From contig JADLZK010012646.1 in NCBI GenBank assembly GCA_015847255.1, positions 806,001 through 870,000 on the forward strand: DNA of 64,000 nucleotides, read 5' to 3'. The position numbers and the translations under genes were made by a program. This document shows positions 55,336-64,000 of the stretch, piece after piece. The first letter of the stretch is position 1. Every line of letters starts with the position of its first letter. The notes beneath the pieces are model-generated. The model saw only the letters and a list, made by a program, of their open reading frames with translations. It had not been told where the DNA came from and did no database searches. This DNA is from Hyparrhenia diplandra. Its lineage: Eukaryota > Streptophyta > Magnoliopsida > Poales > Poaceae.

Positions 55336-57528
55336 TCAAGGATTTCTCCTGGAGGCCTGCATTCTTCTGTTCTCTTCCATGTACCATTTCTTCAGTCTCT
55401 CTTGAGTAGTCGCCACCTGCAAGTTCAGAATAATTCAGCGTATTCTCAGTGCATATTGCAATTTGTTAAGCACAACACTGAGCGAAACCTGTTTTTCCCA
55501 GTCGGTCCTTAATGTTATGAATATAAGCACGATAGTTTGCACTAGTGTTCCGAGTAGCATTCCGATCCAAATGCCCTGTAGATACCATGAATGGCCAAGA
55601 AGAGTGAGGAACAACTTAAAGCCGAGATTTTATTTTAGACAAAATTAAAGCCGAGATTGTACTAGACACAATGGTAAATACAAATCTACATCTCACCTTT
55701 ACATGAAACCCCACCACATAGCCCAGGACTGCTCCAAGAGGAATGCCAATCAGGTAGTATGATGTAACGTTAACATAGGCGACTACACTTTGCCAGCCCG
55801 CACCAACTGCGACACCTACAGGTGATGAAATGACGTCGTTTTAGTGTCAATAAATAATAAAACAAGGTTGTACAATGTAGCAATCTCTATCGTTCATTAG
55901 AACTGAGAAGGATATATACCTGATAACACTGGTTGAACACTATTCAACAATATGGAGAAGGCTAGCAGAGGCGAAAGGTCGGCGACTGCTTTAGCTACCG
56001 CCTGACTTTCAGTAAATATGTAGGCAAGGCTTCCGCAGAAGAAAAGGAAGAGCACAAACAACACAAATCCGATCGAGAAAGAAGTGATGACGACATTGTA
56101 AATCGCAAACTTGGCCCTTCTTGCGCTTCCAGCTCCAAGCTCATTTGCCACTCGTACTCTGAAGATACGTTGCGTTAACTTTGAAATTGTGGAAAGTTGA
56201 CATAAATGAATAAAAAGCTAAAGCTAAGGTAATTACCCTGCTGCGGCCAAAAAGCCGACAGAGACCATCATCTCCCAACCGTTGATATTAAGGCTGCACA
56301 TTTAGTAAACAGGTACAGCACCCCTTAGTTTTGCTGGTTGTGACCCACAAAGGAAATAACATGACCAGTACAATGACATGCAACACCAATAATTATGGTG
56401 GAAAGACTAAAGTGGGAATAACAGCTACCAAGTAAAGTGCAGAGTGATCTGAACATTACCATATCGAAATGGCATCAAGTGCAATTTCTGCATTCTTCAT
56501 GTTTCCTGTGAGGAGCACCAATATGGTGTTGTACCACAATTCCAAACTGAAACGGCAAAGGAGAGCATTGATTGAATATATGTATTATTATTTTATCACG
56601 AAAATCTTGATAGCTCCAGAAAAAAAGACAATATATGGTGTTCTTCTTATCTCAATGAAACAATAATGCAGGCTTACCAGAGCATGATACCAGAGGATAG
56701 TGAGAGCTTGATGATGGCACCAAGATCAGCAAACGCAGCAGACGAAAAGCCGGTCCACGTGAGAGGGCAACCACCAAAGAAGACGAAGGCGAGCTGGCCA
56801 AACACGGGGATCCACATGGCGATGACCATGGACCCCATGACCCCGGCGAGTCCGAGCTGGAGCTTGACGGCCATGAGCCAGGACAGGCCGAGGTGGAGGC
56901 CGAGGTTGAGCACGGCGAGGTAGGTGATGATCATGTTCTTGCTCTGCGCCTGAAGGTACATCTGCAGCGTGAAGGCCCAGACGTAGGAGAACATGACGGG
57001 GATGTACCACAGCGAGATGGTCCCTGCCACCGCCGAGATCTCCGGGTCCTGCCCCAGCGCCACAAGCAGCGGCTCCGTGAAGAGGTAGACTGGGAGAAGC
57101 ACGACCGCGCACGCGAAGAGGATGATCCAGGAACGCTGCAGGTAGATGCCCAGCATGTGGTACTGCTTCGCGCCGTAGGATTGCCCGCACAGCGTCTCCA
57201 GCGCGCTCGCCATGCCCAACTGCATTCAGCGGTTAGTTAATGCTACGTGTGTATACTGAGATGATGTTGTTTTGAGCTGCTAGGTTGCATTTTGGTCGAC
57301 GAGAGAGAAAGGAAAAGGAGAAGCGTTTGTGCCGGTCAAGACTTGAAGTCTAAGAATTAATTAACCTGGTGCAGGTTTGTACACGCACACGCATTTTTCT
57401 ACCATGACTTTGTTGGCGCAAAATAAATGTAATTTGCTCGAAAATAAATGTAAAATAATCTATAAAGGATATAGTGGTTAATTTGCAGGGCCTTTTCTTG
57501 AGTGTTTTTTAGCAAGACATGATTACAC

Positions 57529-57560
<32 letters not shown>

Positions 57561-58777
57561 ACATCGCACTCGGTGTGTGGTCATCGATCACTTGCGGTAA
57601 TGGCCGCTCGTGCCTAGAAAATGTGCTTTTGTCTCGGTGTTCTGGTCCTTGGCCGTCTACGTACTTACGCTGCGCAAGTGGATGAAAGAAAACGCTCACC
57701 ACCGGATTCCAGGCCTTTACCGAGTACGTGCTTGAATCTTTGCCGAGGGCACGATCTTACGCTTTTCGGCAAAGAGGGGATAAGCCGAGTGCCCAGACAA
57801 AGTACACTTTCGGCATATAATGTCTTTGCCGAGTGTCCGATGGGCACTCGGCGAGACTTCCCCTTTGCCGAGTGTCAACGGGAAACACTATGCAAAGCCC
57901 CGGGCTCCGTCCAACTTAACCGTCTCCATCGAATCTTTGCCGAGTGCTGACGGAAAACACTAGGCATGTGGATGAAAGAAAACGCTGGCGGCTAACGAAC
58001 TCGAAGCAGGAGGGACGACGGACCTCGCGGGGGCAGGCCTTGGTTTTGGCGTGAATCTCGCTGCTTCGTAGTTCTTGCAGCTGTACCTTTTTTCGTCTTT
58101 CGATCTCTTTCTAATTTGTAGCTGGAATATTTCATTCATACATACATACACAGTGTTGAAATATAATTGTTGTTGAATTGTCCACCTCTCCCCATCAGCA
58201 ACAATAGATACATACCATGTTAAGTTGCATGCACCAACCAATTCAACCCAAAAGAATGTGTGAAATGAAAAATTTGAACAAGATCAAAGCAACAATAGAT
58301 ACATACCAGGATGCCATTGCTGAACCTCATGAGGGCGTAGGTGGTGGAGCATATGCGTTGTACTGTGAGAAAGAGCGTGGCGAACAAGCGGCAATAGATA
58401 CATACCAGGATGGCTGAACCGATGTGTCCGATGGAGAAGGCCTGGCTGATGGCGCCGATGTGTCCGATGAAGGCCTGGCTGATGACGGTGACGCCGAAGA
58501 GGCGAAGCGCGTGAAGATGGATGGGCCAGCAACCACCCACAGCTTCTGGTTCTCCTCCCACGCGCCGCCGCAGCGGCAGCGACGACCATGACGCCTCCGC
58601 TGCTGCCAACGCCGCCCTATCCTCCTCCGTCGTCTTGCCGTCTCCTCCTATTCCTCCATGGTGGTGGTCCTCAGACACCACTGCTGCTGCCCGTGGCTGA
58701 AGCAGAGGCACCTTCGCCTCCTCCAACGTCTCTTTTCCGGCGACACTAGCGCCGCCAGCTGTGCTCTTCTTGTCCAT
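55336..58777 (-). CDS. MATE-family (multidrug and toxic compound extrusion) transporter
   Basis: Exons on the minus strand: 58,777-58,307; 57,219-56,678; 56,546-56,460; 56,293-56,237; 56,158-55,920; 55,815-55,697; 55,575-55,489; 55,416-55,336. All junctions are GT-AG, and the joined frame gives 560 residues. Family features are LMRFSNGILLGMASALETLC, GQSYGAKQYHMLGIYLQRSW, RVANELGAGSARRAKFA, GVAVGAGWQSVVAYVN and a C-terminal helix ERLKKWYMEENRR. Such proteins move flavonoids, organic acids or xenobiotics across vacuolar or plasma membranes by antiport. Exon 1 is odd: about 20 residues that should read like VWEENQKLWVVAGPSIFTRF are in another frame between two compensating indels (near 58,560 and 58,500), and short tandem duplications disturb the TM1-TM2 region. 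Exons 2-8 look normal. The protein may be impaired, or exon 1 may contain sequence errors. Confidence 0.85.
57678..57986. mobile_element. CACTA subterminal fragment in MATE intron 1, flanked by a 19-bp direct repeat
   Basis: gtggatgaaagaaaacgct occurs at 57,678-57,696 and 57,968-57,986. Between them are seven or so tttgccgagtg-type repeats in both orientations, the same family as the element at 43,561. Neither CACTA terminus is present. Confidence 0.7.
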
Positions 58778-58942
58778 GGCGTCAATCGACGGTGGCCGCC
58801 GGCCGGCACGTCCACGACGGCTTGTGTATGTGCGTGTCCTTAATCGATGGATGGGTTGATGAGGAGAGAAGAAGGGAGGTAATGGTTGGGGAGCGAGGAA
58901 GACGATCGAGTTTTCAAGATGAGGGAAGCTAGCTAGTTGTGA

Positions 58943-58952
58943 TTATATATAG
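58943..58952 (-). promoter_or_regulatory. TATA box of the MATE gene
   Basis: CTATATATAA on the minus strand, about 165 bases before the start codon. Confidence 0.5.
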
Positions 58953-58959
58953 AGAATAT

Positions 58960-59980
58960 ATGGCGGCATTTGTGTGTAGGTAAAGAAGGAGCGAGGTAGT
59001 AGCTGGGGGCACATCGATCACGTGTTGGTTAGCTGAGAAGATGAGATCATTGACCCTCCAAATTAGGCACAGCGGCGGTTTCATCATTGTACGTGTGTTA
59101 GTTAAATTAATTTTCAAGATATAGTATAAAGACATAGGTGCCGGCAGTTTGGTTTTTGGACGATTCTAGGAAAGAGAGCCTCTGCCTAGGTATCCAACAA
59201 GAATCTGGAGGTACATGCATGTTCCTAGGTTTTGTGATTTTTACTGTCAAACGGGCGGTTGCTAAAAGCACCAATACAAAATGAAAAATACCGTCAATAG
59301 AAATAGTTTCTGAATCTCGAGAATCTGAATCTCTACCAAATGGGTCCTAAATTTTGTGACTTTGATAAAATCATAGAATCAAAATTCTCATTATATGCAT
59401 GGTATTTGTCGTATAGGCATGCCTCCTCCTTTAATTTCCTCAAAGGATCGGCCGGAGATGGAAGAGAGCTGGGAGTGCCAGGTATACTGATGCTCACATG
59501 CATGATTTGCAGGTTGAAGGTTGAAAATGTTATGTTTATCAAAAAAGACTAAAGAGTAGCATTGCCGATCTCAAAATCACCATGCTTGCCCTTGACTGAT
59601 TCTTGCTCGATCAAGTACCAACAATTAAACTATGCAGAAGTTCATTGAATAGCACTGCATGCGTGTGAGTGATCGAATCTGAAGGAACGTCAACTTCTGA
59701 TGTAAACTTGCAACTTGTGAAAGTAACATGTTGCAAGATGCCTTCGGCGAAGTCTCATCCTCTTTATATATGTTAACTAGTAACATGTTGCAAGATGCCT
59801 TCTGTGAAGTCTTAGTTTTAGTCTATATATATATATATATAGGACCCCACTAATCTAAGGCTGGAGAGTATTAACCAACGCGCCGGTGCCCGGAGCCGGC
59901 GACCGCTCGCACTCCGGCGGAGCAGCAATTAGCGTGTGCATGGCTGTCAGTCAGATTTTAATAGAGACGGAATCGAGTAA
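58960..59980. other. MATE upstream region
   Basis: No gene was recognised. It contains a duplicated phrase (taacatgttgcaagatgcct near 59,725 and 59,780) and an (AT)n run at 59,824-59,841. Confidence 0.4.
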
Positions 59981-60677
59981 TTGTGTTCGGAGATAGCGAA
60001 TCTTTTTGCTAATTTGACAGTTTTTTTAAACTAATTACAAGATTAACACGGGTTGATTTTTTTCCAAGAATAGCACATTTGGCCTCAATTCCACACTGAG
60101 GCGCCATGCATGGCTGCGCCTCAAGGCCGTCACGGCCCCTCAAGACCGCTGACGTGGCTGGCCTTGAGGCGCCACATGCAACGGCGCCTGAAGCCCTGCC
60201 TTGAGGCGCCGTTGCCAAAGGCGCCTCAAGCCGAAATAGCAGGCCGCGGCCGGCTTCCTCCCTCCCAACCTCCCTCACTCTCTGCCCCGGCCACCCAGCG
60301 CAAGAAGGCGAAGGGAGGGCGATGCCGCCGCCCGATTTGGCCTCCCGGCGGCCTCCCCTTGGAATCCTCCTCCATCCTTTGCTCCGGTGAAGGTATTGCT
60401 CCTCTCTTCCTTCATTTTCACGGTGGATTGAGGATGGTGGGTTGGTGGCTAGGGTTTGGTGGAAGAATGTTTTTGGTTGAGCTATGGGGATTTATATTTA
60501 GGAGAATTAGATTAGTTCCTTGTGGATTCAAGGTTTAGTTTCATAGTTGTTTAGTTCCATTTAGATTTACAAGTTAGGGTTAGTGATTTTTAGTGGTGCA
60601 CCATATGATTAATTTATTTATTTATTGTTTGGGGTGTATGGTTACTTTGCTAAATTGTCACCAATTTTTGTTACTAG

Positions 60678-62715
60678 CATGGAGTATGACTATCGGAAAT
60701 TGAAGTGGAGCGAAAAGGTCATCCTCCCGAATTGTACCCGATAGGTCTTGCAAGGATGCCGACGTCCCTCCAGAACTCCCAGTCCCTACCTGTGATTGTG
60801 GTTTGCAGGCCGTTGTTTCCCAGTCCAAGCATCCGGAGACGGTGCGACGTTGCTTCTACGAGTGCGGCTCATATCTTTGTAAGTATTTGTCGAGGATATT
60901 GTCGGTTTTCTTTTGTTACTATCGGCTAAGTACCATGTTTGATGAAATTATGTTTTGTAGGAGGACATTGAAAGGTTCTTTTTTCCAAAGTGGATTGACG
61001 GGCACGATAAGTTTGACCCAAGGTACCTCATGTTCAAAAATGAGTATAGGTACCAAATTGCACATGAGCGCTTCAAGCGATGGGTTCCACCTCCCCTAAC
61101 CCTCCACCAATGAGTGATTTCGACAAGGAGTACTTGGACAAATCGACGACTAGAATCGCCGCCACGATGCCATTACGGAGATTATTCCGTGGTAGACAAA
61201 TGGGATGAATTTTCGTGTGGGAACAAGAGCGACTGGAATTCCCGGATTGCGAAGTGTCATTTCGAGAGAGCACCTATGGGGTCCCAAGTCTCTTTGGCCC
61301 GATCGAAGTAAAACGACAAGAAGAGGAAGAGGGTAATAAAGCCTAGGGAGGACGAACCGTGTTATGCAAATGTGGTGTTAAAGCGAACTACGGTCTTGTT
61401 CCTTCGGAGCTTGGCATAGGCTACTGGTGCGGGCATATGGACGACTATGTTGAGGTTGGCTGCTTACCCCTGCATCTGACAATGACATCACACAATATTT
61501 TCGCTAACACTTGTTGATTTCTTATCTTTAACAGAGCACCGGGAAATGCAAGTGGGAGAGTTACGAGGGAAAGGAAAAGGTGAAGCGGCAGATCTTGGCT
61601 CATAAAGCCATGGACCGTAAGATGCGTTGGGGTAGTCGACTTGTTGACTTCATTACATTGTCGAGCGCATAAACGTGAGCAAAATAGGGTTGCCTGCGAG
61701 ATGGGTGTGAAAAGCCGAGAGAATTTGGACCATGAAAGATGGGTGAAAAAGAGGGAAGAGGAAGATGCATTGTACTGGAAAAGGAAGGAGGTGGAACAAG
61801 AGTACAAGGCCATCAAAGACCTTGAGGATGGTCTACGTTTGAGTAAGTGTTCAAATAGTACAATCCTAATGATATGCTCTCTCATTTTAAATTATGTGGA
61901 ATGATATTTGAATGTTTTTGTTCACAGAGATTAGAGGACCAGGTGGTTTCATTGTGGACGAGTACAGAGCGGCGCACATTCAGAGTGTGGTGGAGGAAGC
62001 ACAAAAGAAGGCCGCTGAAGAAATCGACAAACGCGTCGCCGCGCCGGCGGAAGCCGAGTTGAACAACAAGGAGGCCCAAAACATGGATGATGACGGTGAC
62101 TTTTCAAGATTGAACGAGCTCATCGCCCTCGCTGAGGCTGGGTTGAAAGAACCTGAGGAAGAGGTTGTCAAGTGCCCATGTGGTGTTCCAGCCAACTACG
62201 GGCTGACTCTTGCAGAGTTGGGAATAGGGTATTTTTGTGGCCATATGGTGGATTATGATGAGGTTGGTTGCTTCATGCATTGTAGGCAATATCATGCCTT
62301 ATGTTCCCTAACTCATATGGTTGTTTTCGTTTAACAGAACACTAGAAAATATTTGTGGGAGTCTTTTTATGGCAAGAGGGAGTTCCTCGAGACATGCAAG
62401 GCCAAGAGCGAGATGGAAGATGGTGATCGGCTTGTCAAAGAGTACCTACTCATCCGTAGGCAGGAGCAGCGTGACCATGCCCGGCAGTTGGGAGTTATGC
62501 GGCCAACAGCTGAACAATATGAGAAAGGGATTAATATGATTGTGCACGGACTACGCACAACTCTAAGCCGGTGTCCTGAGACCGCCATATCGGTCATGCT
62601 AACGCCCCCCGTAGTTGGGAACGCCTCTAAAAGGTACGCCCATCAACCGCGAAGCTGCGTCAACTCGTCTCGCGGTATGCGGATCCGGTGGAACATAGGG
62701 CTGTGCTTCATTTGA
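60678..62715 (+). pseudogene. Decayed multi-exon gene with GRF-zinc-finger-like repeats
   Basis: Fragments in order: MEYDYRKLKWSEK; CDCGLQAVVSQSKHPETVRR with CFYECGSYLC (60,797-60,880), a GRF finger; after an intron acceptor, EDIERFFFPKWIDGHDKFDP (60,960); a degenerate second finger CKCGVKANYGLVPSELGIGY WCGH (61,363-61,440) spliced to STGKCKWESYEGK (61,535); REEEDALYWKRKEVEQEYKA (about 61,755); and a third finger CPCGVPANYGLTLAELGIGY FCGH (62,173-62,250) spliced to NTRKYLWESFYGK (62,338). Splice sites are still recognisable. At least three stops and two frameshifts (near 61,110 and 61,640) break it. GRF fingers bind single-stranded nucleic acid in other proteins. The role here is unknown. Confidence 0.6.
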
Positions 62716-62779
62716 AACGAACAAAGGAACCGGGAGGGGGAACATCCGCATCCTCTTCTCTCGGTTAGTCTTCCTTGCA

Positions 62780-63401
62780 CTAGCATTGCATGAAGTTCTT
62801 CGATCGGTAATCCTGTTGGCACAGAGTGAACAGGAGGGGGCATCCTCTCCTCCTCATAATCATCCTCGGACTCAGACTCACTGCCCACCAAATCATCGAT
62901 CCTCTCCTCCTCCTATACCTCCTCCTCCTCCTCCCGCTCGAAATCATCCACATCGTAGGTATCGTCTGCCAAACCTGGTGATCTAATCTCTGGATGATCC
63001 TGCGTCAAATGACCGTCCAATTGTGTATCTTCCTCCATTGCCTCAGGACCGCCTCCATGAAAATCAGAGTAAGGGCCATCATCGTCATCCTGATCATCAG
63101 CTATACATCTCTCCACCACCACCTCAGGCATTTTACAATTGCAACCTTGTAGGACCCTGTTGTAGCGGGTCCAGTGAGCCGAGTCAAGCAAGGGCATCAT
63201 GACATAGCGCGGCCTAGTGGACCCTGCATCGAACCTCCCACTAAGAGCGACCTCCACACCAAACTTCTATCTCAATCGTAGCAAAAGAGCATCGTAGGTA
63301 GGAGGTTCATCAAACATCTCCAAATCCTCCTCCATGCCATCAAACATACAAGCCTCTTTACTCACAGTACCTCCGTAAAAGACACGGACAAAACAATCCA
63401 T
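62780..63401 (-). pseudogene. MuDR-type transposase N-terminal domain remnant
   Basis: From ATG 63,401 the frame reads MDCFVRVFYGGTVSKEACMF, YDALLLRLR, a stop (TAG at 63,267-63,269), then KFGVEVALSGRFDAGSTRPR and YVMMPLLDSAHWTRYNRVLQ. This is the N-terminal domain that precedes the transposase core in plant MuDR-related proteins (pattern GRxDxG...xxMPxxxExxWxxY). An acidic stretch follows, with a second stop at 62,913-62,915, then SESESEDDYEEERMPPPV. The DDE catalytic domain and SWIM/zinc knuckle are missing, so it is inactive. Confidence 0.65.
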
Positions 63402-63409
63402 CTACAAAA

Positions 63410-64000
63410 CCATATGACCGGTTCATCGGGGAGGCTTAACGCGACAAACTAACAACCCTAAGTGTAATTGCAATGCCTAAATATTGCAACTAAGTACCAT
63501 AACTAGCTCCCTAGAATAAATAAATAAAACTACCTACAAGGTCTAACACCAAATCGCTAAACCTAACTCACTATAACTACCTATACAGTCTGAAACTAAT
63601 CTAAACATTATAGCTACACATAATTGCAATGTCATTTACACTAGAAAAAAAAATTGAGAACCGATTTACCTTGCAATGTCTACTTAAAAATTGGAGATGG
63701 AGATACGGCCTCCGGCTCCAATGGCGGCGGCGGCGTGGCCGCCCGCCGGGCTCAGTGATGGAGGCCCCGCCGGGCGGCGGCAATGGCGACGGCGAATCGA
63801 GGGGTGGGGGCCTCCGGGGAGCGCGGGCCGGCCGGTCGGGGCGGCAAGCAGTCGGGGGCCTCCGGCCGCGGCGGCGGAGGAGGCGGTACAGGCGGCGGCG
63901 ACGGGCGACGGCGGCTTCAAGCAGCGGTGGGCGGCGCGCCTCGCCCTAACCCTAAACACGGCAGAGGCGAGAAGAGAATGTGGAGGAAGGAGAAGGAGCT
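63410..64000. other. Upstream flank of the MuDR-type remnant
   Basis: 63,410-63,680 is AT-rich. 63,700-64,000 is very GC-rich on both strands, resembling a grass 5' exon or promoter region of the minus-strand gene. No protein was identified. Confidence 0.35.

Larger units (their letters stand above)
59990..64000. mobile_element. Probable Mutator-like element (right end outside window)
   Basis: A left-terminal-like block begins near 59,990 (ggagatagcgaatctttttg). Inverted and direct copies of ttgaggcgcc and ggcgcctcaag follow at 60,090-60,225. Inside are a decayed GRF-type gene on the plus strand and a decayed MuDR-type N-terminal gene on the minus strand, pointing towards each other. The right terminus would lie past 64,000. 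The element assignment rests on the MuDR domain; the exact left end is uncertain. Confidence 0.45.

Noticed and set aside
57530..57560. T-run and (GT)n near MATE exon 2 as a retroposon tail
   Set aside because: No attached element body or target duplication; simple low-complexity sequence.

Overview
This window is nuclear DNA from a grass, most likely a panicoid (sorghum, maize, sugarcane or millet type). The evidence is many-exon genes with GT-AG introns, very GC-rich 5' exons beside AT-rich intergenic DNA, CACTA elements with grass-type 'tttgccgagtgc' subterminal repeats, and Ty3/gypsy, LINE, Mutator-like, hAT and Helitron-like debris. Transposable elements make up most of the sequence. The species cannot be fixed from sequence alone.

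Layout: (1) 1-13,152 is a nearly perfect head-to-tail array of a ~6.53-kb unit. There are two full copies plus the tail of a third. Each copy carries a truncated LRR receptor-kinase pseudogene, a LINE scrap, CACTA-like DNA and broken pieces of a small secreted-peptide gene. (2) Directly after the array, 13,088-13,545 holds an intact two-exon peptide gene (peptide A). A paralogue (peptide B) lies at 31,518-32,043, and a third exon-2 variant (C) lies inside each array unit. They share a C-terminal motif, DPxG[S/T]GPPxxH, encoded just after the intron. (3) 13.6-22.4 kb is repeat debris with no intact gene. (4) 22,563-24,731 is a papain-like cysteine protease gene with one intron and an odd in-frame 120-bp insert. 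(5) 25-31 kb contains decayed LTR elements and a gag-only LTR retrotransposon (26,923-30,735). (6) 32-39 kb holds a hAT-type MITE that cut off the end of peptide B, then CACTA-like DNA, a gypsy LTR and short local repeats. (7) 39,974-43,438 is an intact 13-coding-exon nucleobase-ascorbate transporter gene (NAT). (8) 43,561-49,255 is a complete-ended CACTA element with an AGT target duplication, only 122 bp past the NAT stop codon. It contains a ~0.86-kb palindrome. (9) 49.3-55.3 kb is mostly unassigned DNA with a tRNA-Tyr-like sequence and a gag pseudogene. (10) 55,336-58,777 (minus) is an eight-exon MATE transporter gene whose first exon has been remodelled. (11) 60-64 kb is a Mutator-like element region with a decayed GRF-zinc-finger-type gene converging on a decayed MuDR N-terminal gene.

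The three convincing host genes (protease, NAT, MATE) look independent of one another. The most original signal is the small peptide-gene family: at least three divergent copies of exon 2, two complete gene models with the same intron position and phase, recent amplification of a broken form in the tandem array, and a MITE insertion that supplies the stop codon of one member. Many of the differences between array copies are single-base indels in homopolymers, so some frameshifts may be sequencing errors.
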